DNA of 64,000 nt from Nitrospira sp. KM1 (lineage in GTDB: Bacteria > Nitrospirota > Nitrospiria > Nitrospirales > Nitrospiraceae). The position numbers and the translations under genes were made by a program. Below are positions 29,856-37,177 of the stretch, piece after piece. The notes beneath the pieces are model-generated. The model was not told the origin of the DNA. It made no database searches and saw only the letters and a program-made list of their open reading frames with translations. The stretch lies in the NCBI RefSeq assembly GCF_011405515.1, contig NZ_AP022671.1:3968001-4032000 (forward strand), given 5' to 3'. Positions within the stretch are counted from its first letter, which is position 1, and each line of letters begins with the position of its first letter.

Positions 29856-31161
29856 CATTTCTGGCGTTCAGCACGGTCCATTTCGTCGTCATACCGGGCC
29901 CGCCGATCATCTGCCACTTATGGCCTTTGTGCTTTCTGAGGGTCCGCTGAATGGTCGATAAGGCAACGTCCAACTCATAGGCGATGTCCTGAGGGGTGCG
30001 CATGATCCCGTCCTCAAGGAGGTTTCGAATACGAGAGGCGACCGGGAGTGCGTTCGCTAATTCGGCCGTCTCGCGGAGGTCGCAGGCTTCGAAGCGGATG
30101 ACCGAGCACGCCTCGTCCTGCGTCATGGTGAGCCCAATTGGATGATGACGCCGGGTATGGTTCGACTTGCGATGAAAGAGGCCGATGACGGCGGTATCTG
30201 CGCCGAGTTCCTGTTCACGCTTGAATTCCCACGTACTGCGCGCCCGGTTCTTGTTGAACACGCTGCCGTACACGCTCTGGGCCTCCTGGCCTTCCGCGAG
30301 GGTCTTCGGCACATGACCAAGTAAGAGGGTTTCGGTTTTGAGCAGCCGCACGGCATCGAAGAATTTCGAGACGGTCTCGGAGGAGGCATCCCCGCCACTG
30401 GCGGCCATCAATGAATCGATGACCACGAACGTGATGCCATCGGCCTGGATCCGCCTCACCAGCGGATAGATCATCCGGACGAGCGGTTCCTCGCAGGGCA
30501 GATAATCAATCTCCGCATCCGATAGTTCGGGATGGCCGGCAATGAGGGCCTGCAGGCGCCTCGCGTGCACTTCCTCGTCATCTTCCCAATCGAGAAAGAG
30601 CGAACGGCCTTGTAGCGCCCGGATGCCCGCGATGGTTTGCCCGGTTGAGACCATGGCGGCGAGAAGAAGAGCAAACGAGCTTTTGCCCTGGCCGCCGTCC
30701 CCGTAGATGATCACGGGCTTGCGTCTGACGATCAGGGGATTAACGGAGTAGGTGAACGGCTCAACTTGCGTGAAGCGGGTCAGTTTGACGGCCGGTCGAC
30801 CGGTGCGCTTGCTCTGCAGAACCATGGCGCAGGCATTCTGCAGCAGGTCTTTCCATGGTACGGACGGGATGGACTCGGTGAGGGCCTTGGCGATTTGCTT
30901 CTGCGTCCCTTCAGAGGTGAGGCCGATCGCCTTGCAGGGCATGACGGGCTCGCCGAGGAGGAACACTGAGAGTTCTGCCTTCTCAGATCCATACTTCTCA
31001 GACAGCCGATCGAACGTGAAGCGCGCGCCCCATTTGAACGAGGACACGTTATAGAGACCAGCCGCTTCAGAGAGGGTCAAGTCTGGCCGCTCATGGCCGT
31101 TCACCTGTGAGGAGACTAAGGGTTGTCGGGCAAGGGCTTCGGCTTCCTCGATCACCTTCAT
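29842..31161 (-). CDS. RepA-type replicative helicase/AAA ATPase
   Basis: 439 residues. Walker A GDGGQGKSS (154-162), a LFLDWEDDEEVHARR motif, Walker B TFVVIDSLMAA (Asp249), and a GHVPKT sensor-like loop; this is the AAA_25/RepA hexameric helicase pattern. The C-terminus (about 380-435) has an HTH-like segment (MRTPQDIAYELDVALSTIQR). It opens the origin and loads replication. It overlaps the primase-like gene by 4 bases and its own end abuts the iteron array, so helicase, primase and origin form a compact replication module. Confidence 0.8.
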   Translation of the reverse strand: MKVIEEAEALARQPLVSSQVNGHERPDLTLSEAAGLYNVSSFKWGARFTFDRLSEKYGSEKAELSVFLLGEPVMPCKAIGLTSEGTQKQIAKALTESIPSVPWKDLLQNACAMVLQSKRTGRPAVKLTRFTQVEPFTYSVNPLIVRRKPVIIYGDGGQGKSSFALLLAAMVSTGQTIAGIRALQGRSLFLDWEDDEEVHARRLQALIAGHPELSDAEIDYLPCEEPLVRMIYPLVRRIQADGITFVVIDSLMAASGGDASSETVSKFFDAVRLLKTETLLLGHVPKTLAEGQEAQSVYGSVFNKNRARSTWEFKREQELGADTAVIGLFHRKSNHTRRHHPIGLTMTQDEACSVIRFEACDLRETAELANALPVASRIRNLLEDGIMRTPQDIAYELDVALSTIQRTLRKHKGHKWQMIGGPGMTTKWTVLNARNEIGN

Positions 31162-31640
31162 GCGCGGCCTCGCAGTTCATCGGCCAGTTGCTCATGGAGG
31201 TGTGCCAGGTCGAGGTCTTCATAGGCCGAGGCCGCGGTACTCAACAACCGGTCAAGGTCGTCGTCTGAGACCGGGGCAAGATCGAGGTCGGAAAGCCTGT
31301 TGAGCACGGCGCCCGCACGAGTGCGGCGATCAAACGCGCTGAGTTCAAATTGAAAGGCCAGAGCCGCATGATTGACCCTCGGCACGGGTCTGATAGGTCG
31401 GATGTCTCGGGGAAGTCCCGCATCATAGAAAAGGTCCGCCAGGCGTAGGCCCAGGCTGCCGCAGACTTCCGCCGTGGTACAGCCGGCCCAGCATTTCACC
31501 AGGAGGCCAGAATCGCCTGGACTCACCTGTAAACTCGGGGAGCGATCGGCGTGAGCAGGGCAGAGCGCCACATGGCGAGATCCACGAAGGATGACCCCTT
31601 CGAGCCGTCCTAGGAAGGCTTCGAGTGTCATTCGCAACAC
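31158..31640 (-). CDS. Primase-like zinc-finger protein (CHC2 type)
   Basis: 160 residues. HVALCPAHADRSPSLQVSPG, then LLVKCWAGCTTAEVCGSLGL gives a CxxH...CxxC zinc-binding module as in DnaG-type primases and phage primase/helicase N-termini. No TOPRIM catalytic core is present, so it is not a full primase; it may be the DNA-recognition subunit for the RepA-type helicase or for host primase. The C-terminal half is acidic and helical. The ATG at 31631 or 31640 could start it. Overlap with the helicase gene (4 bases) supports a functional pair. Confidence 0.75.
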   Translation of the reverse strand: MLRMTLEAFLGRLEGVILRGSRHVALCPAHADRSPSLQVSPGDSGLLVKCWAGCTTAEVCGSLGLRLADLFYDAGLPRDIRPIRPVPRVNHAALAFQFELSAFDRRTRAGAVLNRLSDLDLAPVSDDDLDRLLSTAASAYEDLDLAHLHEQLADELRGRA

Positions 31641-31837
31641 TCCGCGAGTCGTGCAAAATCAATGTGTGCCATGCGCAAGTGCTGCACGATGCTGACGTCG
31701 ACATCATCGCCGGCTGCCTTCCGTTTCTGCAGGGTCGCATATTCATGTTCGATCAAGCTGATGATCGGCCTTACATTCGCGGTGAATCGTTCCGAAAGGG
31801 GATTGCAGTGTTGGGAGGGACTCGGTATTCTATTCAT
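31628..31837 (-). CDS. Small hypothetical protein (69 aa)
   Basis: 69 residues: FTANVRPIISLIEHEYATLQ, then VDVSIVQHLRMAHIDFARLA. Helical, no known motif. It overlaps the start of the primase-like gene by 13 bases and so heads the replication operon. Function unknown. Confidence 0.5.
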   Translation of the reverse strand: MNRIPSPSQHCNPLSERFTANVRPIISLIEHEYATLQKRKAAGDDVDVSIVQHLRMAHIDFARLAECCE

Positions 31838-31905
31838 CGCTGTCTCCTTCGTGTCTTTGCCGCTGCGCCTGCATCCCGTCGAAAGGGCAGGCCAGCGGCT
31901 TTTAA

Positions 31906-32124
31906 CTACACTCCTATCACCGCTTCTAGTCCCTTCGATCCGTCGAGTTCCTTTTTCAGTTTCATGACGTCCTCCTCTTTGAACAGTCTGGTCCCATCCG
32001 CCGTTCTCTGTGCAGGAAGGCGGCCGATTCGTTCGTAATATCTGACGGTCGGTCCAGCCCTTTCCAAGAGCCGTGCGGCATCATTGGTCATCAGCAACCG
32101 GTCGCTCATAAATGCCTCCTCCAA
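31906..32124 (-). CDS. MerR-like helix-turn-helix regulator
   Basis: 72 residues, or 67 from Met6. LMTNDAARLLERAGPTVRYY, ERIGRLPAQRTADGTRLF and KEEDVMKLKKEL form a winged HTH of the MerR superfamily without a ligand domain. It is divergent from the zinc-ribbon gene at 32259 across a 134-bp region containing a plausible promoter (TTGTAA 32169, TAATAT 32191). Candidate master regulator for the replication operon. Confidence 0.75.
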   Translation of the reverse strand: MEEAFMSDRLLMTNDAARLLERAGPTVRYYERIGRLPAQRTADGTRLFKEEDVMKLKKELDGSKGLEAVIGV

Positions 32125-32258
32125 GCCTAGAACGCGTTTGCAGCTTGTTTTCGCCGACAGCCTACAGCTTGTAATTGTACCCGTCTATGGTAATATTCAT
32201 AGGGTCAGTTAATTGTCATGGTTAGGTTTGTTGTTGAGAGATAATTTAGAGGGTACAA

Positions 32259-32957
32259 ATGGAAGAAACTTTCTACTTCGATATTTTGAAAAGGATCGGC
32301 AGTACCTCAAGAGACCAACTTGCGTGGTTGATAGGAGTACTTGAGGGTCCAGTACTTCAGACCCCGGAAGATTGGGTAAGCTTGCGTCGAGGTCTCCTCG
32401 TCTTTGCCATGCATGCAGCCGGCGCACCATCGTACGGCCTTACTGCTTCCGATATTGACTTCAAGCCGCTGACGATTCCGATCGTGACAAGTAGTAAAAC
32501 TATGAGGGAAGCTCTCAAGAAGGCTCAGTGGGGTGTCATGTGGGCTGTACTGGATATGCTAGAAAGAGTAGCGAGCCGCCAGACGTTTGTATCTCCGCAG
32601 CAAGAAACGCGAGTTCAGTGGAGTGAAGGGAAGCGACGATATGTTTCTGTCATTGATCCCGCGAGAGACAGCTTTCGTAAAGCGATTATTCGGGGTCTAA
32701 CAAAATGTGTTTTCGACAATGGCCGGCTAGTAAAGGAATGCCAGGCACCGGGCAAAGTCAAAACAGGAAGAAAGCGAAAAGGGGAATCAGAGCCTATGCC
32801 CTCAGTTTGTGGAAAGTTGTTCGTTGGTAGAAAGGAAAATCAGCTATATTGTTCAGGAGCCTGCCTTAGCCGGACGTTGACGAGAAAAAAACGAGCTAGC
32901 AAAAAGACGCGAGGTCGGAAAATAGGAGGAAGAAAACAGGCCAGGCCCATAATTTAA
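32259..32957 (+). CDS. Zinc-ribbon protein of unknown function (CGNR-like end)
   Basis: 232 residues. The N-terminal 150 are helical with no known family (FDILKRIGSTSRDQLAWLIG). The C-terminus has MPSVCGKLFVGRKENQLYCS followed by GACLSRTLTRKKR, a C...CxxxC treble-clef like that of CGNR zinc fingers, then a very basic tail (RGRKIGGRKQAR). Likely DNA- or RNA-binding. It is one of the few plus-strand genes of the element and lower in GC than the packaging genes, like the two genes that follow, so this right-hand cargo may have a separate origin. Confidence 0.6.
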   Translation: MEETFYFDILKRIGSTSRDQLAWLIGVLEGPVLQTPEDWVSLRRGLLVFAMHAAGAPSYGLTASDIDFKPLTIPIVTSSKTMREALKKAQWGVMWAVLDMLERVASRQTFVSPQQETRVQWSEGKRRYVSVIDPARDSFRKAIIRGLTKCVFDNGRLVKECQAPGKVKTGRKRKGESEPMPSVCGKLFVGRKENQLYCSGACLSRTLTRKKRASKKTRGRKIGGRKQARPII

Positions 32958-33042
32958 CGAAGTCGAGATCAGTCGATACATAGCCAGCGATGTTGTGTTC
33001 GAGTTTTTTCTCGGCGAGAATAGAGTGCAAGGCGAAATTCGT

Positions 33043-33783
33043 CTATGAATCTTTGCCCCACAGTCGTTCAGAAACATCTCCTTCGAGTTTCTTGATCAAA
33101 GCTCCCCCCTGCTCGTCAAATAGCTTTTGTTTATCACGCGCCTCTGGTTTGATATCGTATGTTTTGTTAGACCTACTCTCACTAACTGCGAACCAGATCA
33201 AATCAGACAGACTCGAGAACTGCGTTCGTATATCCTTTGGCAGAAAAATTCCATTTTTGAGTATAAAAATATGAGCATCCCTGATTTTCTTTACCGCGTC
33301 ATCAAGCCTAAACCAGAATATATGCTGCACATAAAATGTATTACGTTCCTGCCCTGCTTTTTCCTTCAAGTCATCCTTCATCCATGGATCCAGACGACAT
33401 GATTCTACAAATTCGACAAAATGCTGGGGAGACATTCGAGCGAGATCTGGATACGTTTGGAATGGCGAGAGAAATGCCACGGCTTCCCAATATGCATCAC
33501 TAAGCTTTGACCAAGCTTCCGGCAGTACCTCAAATTCGCGTTGATGAAGCTTTGTAGTTCTGTCTAAAAGGGCGTTGATCTTAAACCGGAGATGTTCTAT
33601 TTCCTTATGCTGTTCGTGCCTCGCTATTTCTAGCTGCGATTCAAATTTGTTTTCGATCCATTTTTCTCCGAATCGTTTGAATAGTATATATGCACCGGCC
33701 ACGCTTGCGCCGACGATGATTCCAAGTAGTCCTAGCAGATTTCCAAGATGGGCTAACCATGTCATAAATGTTTCGAAGGTCAT
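33043..33783 (-). CDS. Membrane-anchored coiled-coil protein, partner of OLD nuclease
   Basis: 246 residues. One N-terminal membrane helix (about 12-35, LGLLGIIVGASVAGAYILF) is followed by a helical charged segment (IENKFESQLEIARHEQHKEI, about 40-80) and a cytoplasmic domain with no known family. The OLD gene lies upstream and overlaps it by 4 bases (ATGA), so the two are made together. Paired membrane proteins in defence operons often act as effectors that damage the membrane, but that is inference. Base composition is AT-rich compared with the rest of the element. Confidence 0.65.
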   Translation of the reverse strand: MTFETFMTWLAHLGNLLGLLGIIVGASVAGAYILFKRFGEKWIENKFESQLEIARHEQHKEIEHLRFKINALLDRTTKLHQREFEVLPEAWSKLSDAYWEAVAFLSPFQTYPDLARMSPQHFVEFVESCRLDPWMKDDLKEKAGQERNTFYVQHIFWFRLDDAVKKIRDAHIFILKNGIFLPKDIRTQFSSLSDLIWFAVSESRSNKTYDIKPEARDKQKLFDEQGGALIKKLEGDVSERLWGKDS

Positions 33784-35540
33784 GTTTTGTCGTTCAGCTC
33801 TGTTTGCAGTACGTTAGCTACAGAAAGATCGTTCGCAGCACAGATAAACTTTACGAGCGATTGTATTTTCTCTTCGAGGTCCAGCATCAATAGATCAGCC
33901 GATTTCTGCGCAATGGCATGAGCTACTTTTACTTTGTCATAGTGTTCGCAAAGTCGATGAGAGTATTTATTCCTCCCGCGTAGTATCGCCTTAGACCCAT
34001 ATAACCCCTTAACAGCATCCTCTAAGGTCGTAGCTTTAATGTAGTTCTCTATCTCTCTGCCGGCTGTTATCCAGGAAAACCCGGGCCCACTATCAAATTC
34101 TGCCTGCACACGACGTTTTGTAGCATTTATGGCGGCCTTGGAATTCTTCTTATCACTATCAATGACGATTGATAGCCAACGATTTAACCTTCGTAGAGAA
34201 ATAAAATCCTCTATCTCTTTGTCGTCAGCAGAGAGATGACTTAATAAGCGACCTCCGTAAAACATTATTGAGTAATGCAATCCTTCAAGCAGTGTTGGTG
34301 CGATCGAGTTAATCCAGTGTTGTAGATAGATGCGATCGGAGGGACCTTCCACCCAGATAACAGAGTTTGCCTGCATCAGATCTGATGCGCGATGTCCTAA
34401 ATCCCCACAGATCATCGACTTACTGCAATCGGTCTCAGCGAGTTCACCTTTGGAAAATCCATTTTCTTGTCGTATATGGAATATCGAAGCATTGGGAGCA
34501 TCGAGAAAATGCGGCGAGTGTGTAGTTATAAAATATTGGTTGGACGTGTTTTCAAGCAAGTATCTAATTAGGAGCTTTTGCAATGATGGATGCAGGTGTA
34601 ATTCTGGTTCTTCTATGCATACAATCTGGTTTTGAAGAATAGTGGCTGCTGCTGCCAGAATAATAACTTCGTGGATGCCGGTCCCTAAAGAGATCAGTGG
34701 CAAAGTTTTCCCATTCATCTCGACGAGAATCGTATCTCTTTCATAAGGGATCGTGATTCTTGCTTGATCATTTTTTGTCACTGTACGGAAGAAGCGTACG
34801 ATCTCATCAAACAACGCGCGCTTGTTCTGATGCATTAGGCCAGGACTTTCAAGCCGAGCAAGCCTGTCGATTATCCCATGACCACTAAAATTATTAGCTT
34901 GTTCAGTGTTGGCCTCGCCAATACTTCGAATGGCAGATATCAATTCAATGGGGGGATGTGGATTCTGTATCGGGCTCAATTCGTGGAGAACTTGCGGAAT
35001 GCATATCGTCCGAATGTCGCCAGGAGTTCCTCCGCTGTGAAATAAAGACCAGAGAGCGGCCCATTCATGGTGATTAACATCAGTAGCGGCGCGAGCAGCC
35101 TCAATCAGTTGAGGGGATATTTGCGGTGTATAACTGCTCTCCGCATACCAGAACCACGCAGTTTTTTGATCGCGGCAAAGGCAACTCGATCGGAGAATCT
35201 TATCGATCAATACCGCCGCTCGTTCAGGCTGAACAGGACGACTTCTTTTGATGATCTTTTCGGGGGTATCTGCACCGAGTGTGATAGCAAACCCAACACG
35301 TAGGGGACCTTTCCCATTTGCGGGAAAATCTAGAACGGGGTCCCTCTGAAACCTAAGGCTATGATTGCTCTGTAAATGTTTTGCGCTCTCCTTATAGAAC
35401 CTTGTTAAGAAGGTGAGGATGTTGGACTTGCCTGCGTTGTTCTGGCCAATGAAGACATTTAACTTTCTGAGTGGAGAGAACTGCTGCGGCGCTTCTTCAA
35501 AACTTTTGTAATTGCAGAAGCCGAATCCGTCAATAAACAT
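33780..35540 (-). CDS. OLD-family ATP-dependent endonuclease
   Basis: 586 residues. ABC/SMC-type ATPase: Walker A IGQNNAGKSN (31-40), signature-like ISLGTGIHEV (283-292), Walker B IVCIEEPELHLHP (306-318), and H-loop TTHSPHF (339-345). C-terminal TOPRIM nuclease: VEGPSD (397-402), DSD (461-463) and GREIENY (494-500). All catalytic residues are present. OLD proteins include P2 Old and GajA and mostly act in phage defence. Class 2 OLD genes sit beside a UvrD-type helicase; here the partner is a membrane protein instead. It is the first gene inside the right att site, a usual cargo position. Confidence 0.9.
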   Translation of the reverse strand: MFIDGFGFCNYKSFEEAPQQFSPLRKLNVFIGQNNAGKSNILTFLTRFYKESAKHLQSNHSLRFQRDPVLDFPANGKGPLRVGFAITLGADTPEKIIKRSRPVQPERAAVLIDKILRSSCLCRDQKTAWFWYAESSYTPQISPQLIEAARAATDVNHHEWAALWSLFHSGGTPGDIRTICIPQVLHELSPIQNPHPPIELISAIRSIGEANTEQANNFSGHGIIDRLARLESPGLMHQNKRALFDEIVRFFRTVTKNDQARITIPYERDTILVEMNGKTLPLISLGTGIHEVIILAAAATILQNQIVCIEEPELHLHPSLQKLLIRYLLENTSNQYFITTHSPHFLDAPNASIFHIRQENGFSKGELAETDCSKSMICGDLGHRASDLMQANSVIWVEGPSDRIYLQHWINSIAPTLLEGLHYSIMFYGGRLLSHLSADDKEIEDFISLRRLNRWLSIVIDSDKKNSKAAINATKRRVQAEFDSGPGFSWITAGREIENYIKATTLEDAVKGLYGSKAILRGRNKYSHRLCEHYDKVKVAHAIAQKSADLLMLDLEEKIQSLVKFICAANDLSVANVLQTELNDKT

Positions 35541-35621
35541 ATTAGCTGTGCCCGTAACTGTGCCCGCGAGCGCCCATATAGCACCCTTCGGGACCCTCCG
35601 GCAACCAATGAGACAAAGAAA

Positions 35622-35655
35622 AACCCCTTGTAATCCGCGAGAATCACAAGGGGTT
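35622..35655 (-). terminator. Intrinsic terminator just inside the right end of the element
   Basis: AACCCCTTGT (35622-35631) pairs with ACAAGGGGTT (35646-35655); read on the minus strand it is followed by TTTCTTTG. It faces transcription that enters from the orphaned tRNA promoter to the right, and so insulates the element's OLD operon. Confidence 0.75.
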
Positions 35656-35669
35656 CAACTACTTAGGAA

Positions 35670-35713
35670 GGTTTAGGAAACCGCTGCTCTATCCAACTGA
35701 GCTACGGGGGCAT
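35670..35713 (+). repeat. Attachment site, right copy (44 bp, orphan tRNA-Arg 5' half)
   Basis: Exact copy of 20276-20319: the 5' half of tRNA-Arg(CCT) up to the anticodon loop, with no 3' half following, hence not a functional tRNA. It marks the right border of the element and the original position of the tRNA 5' end. Confidence 0.95.
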
Positions 35714-35726
35714 TCAATAGAGCCGT

Positions 35727-35755
35727 ACCTTACACGACCTCAATGGTAGGCTCAA
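35727..35755 (-). promoter_or_regulatory. Orphaned promoter of tRNA-Arg
   Basis: On the minus strand: TTGAGC (35755-35750), 17-bp spacer, TAAGGT (35732-35727), reading into the orphan 5' half at 35713. This was presumably the native tRNA promoter before integration. Confidence 0.5.
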
Positions 35756-35800
35756 GTACAGCGGTCAAAGGATGGCTGGCTGATGTGGGTAGAACTGCTT

Positions 35801-37174
35801 TTAAGGAGCAGAACCCGACGAATTTTGGCTAGGCAGGACCAGTTCCTTCTTTGGGGGAATCTGCTGGAGCAGATCGGCACGGATTTGATAGAGCCCTTGA
35901 AGTCGCTGTCCCGTCGCGTATACCAATCCGCCCGATTGGCTTCCGAGGGAAAGCTTGCCTGCGATTTTGCCATCCCGCCCTGTGGCGACGAACTGCGCGC
36001 TCGGCGCAACCAGACCATAGGGCGCCAGAGGGCCTGATTGTTTCATGACCCGCTGTTCAGCCGGAACATTGGCGACCCGGCTCACAAATAATTCAGCCAC
36101 CTGCTGATCCACTTTCTCTGTCGGGCGATCCTCCAAAACCCATTCCCCATTTTGATTGATCAGTGTGAAGTGTTCAGCTGGGGTTGTGACGCTCAGCATG
36201 GCGATCTCTGCCGAGTCGACACCGAGCAATCGCTTGTCCTGCAGAACGAACAGTTCTTTGGTCAGGTCCCGAATCGCCGTAGGGGCGACTTTGTATAATG
36301 GTGAATCGGGAGCCGTCTCAGCGATCGCTTCGCCGCTCGCAGGATCCGGCTGGTACAGCTTGACGACTTGATCTCCATCAGTCGAATGCACGGTCACTTT
36401 GACTTTGGGAGCGCCGAGGGTCCTGGCTAGCTGATCTCTCTCTGGTCCCGGATCGATGATGCGGAGGGCCTTTAAGTCTTCAAGCCGGAACAGAATCATA
36501 CGTACTTCGGTCGCATCGGCTTCAGCTTCGATCGGGTAGCGAATCTTCCACTTGCCTTTCGGCTTTTCGTTGACGTGGTACAGCACAATCTCGGTAGTGG
36601 GATAGGTAAGCCGTAAGCGCTCGACCTCTCCCTGCGCAACATGAAGGATATCTTTTCGGCGGAAGGTCATCAGGGTTTTGTTCACAAAATCTTTCGGTGC
36701 CATGTCGGTCAGCAGCAGCTTGTGATCCGATGCTCGCAGGACATAGAGCGTCGATGAAAGCGGTCCGGTGTCGCCGATGGAGAATGTTTCTTCGGACGTC
36801 GTGGATTTGACCGTGACGGTTGCCACCGGATGATCGAGACCGAACGGCCCCAGGGCGGTAGGGGTGTCCTCTACGACACGATGGATGGATCCTGTGACGA
36901 GGGATCGGATCAATGCTTGAACCTCGCGTTGGTCCGCCTCGGTTTGAATCGGGGAGGAGAGCATCCACCCTTTGTCCGTTCGGTCGATCTGCACCTCGTC
37001 CCTTTCTGTCTTGAATCGCACCGTTTCGATATGTTGCTGTTCAATAGATAAAACTTTCTTCTCCGTGATTTCGGCACGTTCTTGAGATTCTTTGGCGGGA
37101 AACTCGATGAAGTATACATACAGGCCGAGTCCCGTCAGAACGAGAGCCATAAGGACGGTGGGCCAATATCGCAT
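35801..37174 (-). CDS. DUF4340 domain-containing membrane-anchored protein
   Basis: 457 residues. One N-terminal membrane helix (WPTVLMALVLTGLGLYVYFI) followed by a long extracytoplasmic part with repeated DUF4340 units (for example DKGWMLSSPIQTEADQREVQ and NGEWVLEDRPTEKVDQQVAE). DUF4340 proteins occur beside GldG-type ABC auxiliary proteins; function unknown. It is the last gene of a four-gene minus-strand operon (ATPase, permease, GldG-like, DUF4340) with a 3-bp gap to the gene before it. It probably works with that transporter at the outer face of the inner membrane. Confidence 0.85.
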   Translation of the reverse strand: MRYWPTVLMALVLTGLGLYVYFIEFPAKESQERAEITEKKVLSIEQQHIETVRFKTERDEVQIDRTDKGWMLSSPIQTEADQREVQALIRSLVTGSIHRVVEDTPTALGPFGLDHPVATVTVKSTTSEETFSIGDTGPLSSTLYVLRASDHKLLLTDMAPKDFVNKTLMTFRRKDILHVAQGEVERLRLTYPTTEIVLYHVNEKPKGKWKIRYPIEAEADATEVRMILFRLEDLKALRIIDPGPERDQLARTLGAPKVKVTVHSTDGDQVVKLYQPDPASGEAIAETAPDSPLYKVAPTAIRDLTKELFVLQDKRLLGVDSAEIAMLSVTTPAEHFTLINQNGEWVLEDRPTEKVDQQVAELFVSRVANVPAEQRVMKQSGPLAPYGLVAPSAQFVATGRDGKIAGKLSLGSQSGGLVYATGQRLQGLYQIRADLLQQIPPKKELVLPSQNSSGSAP

Positions 37175-37177
37175 GAG

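Larger units (their letters stand above)
20276..35713. mobile_element. 15.4-kb integrated element (satellite-like) in tRNA-Arg(CCT)
   Basis: Bounded by perfect 44-bp direct repeats derived from the tRNA. In order from the left end it holds integrase, XRE and Xis-type regulators, a second recombinase, small unknown genes, a divergent pair of RHH regulators, five small genes, large and small terminase, an HTH gene, an iteron array, RepA-type helicase, primase-like zinc-finger protein, a MerR-like regulator, a zinc-ribbon protein, and the membrane protein/OLD nuclease pair. Most genes are on the minus strand. Packaging and replication modules without recognised capsid, portal or tail genes fit a phage satellite or a reduced phage-plasmid; integration is certain, the lifestyle is inferred. 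Confidence 0.9.

Noticed and set aside
20276-35713. CRISPR array within or near the mobile element
   Set aside because: The only regularly repeated short sequence is the iteron 8-mer at 29681-29855, whose unit length, spacing and mixed orientation do not fit CRISPR repeats.
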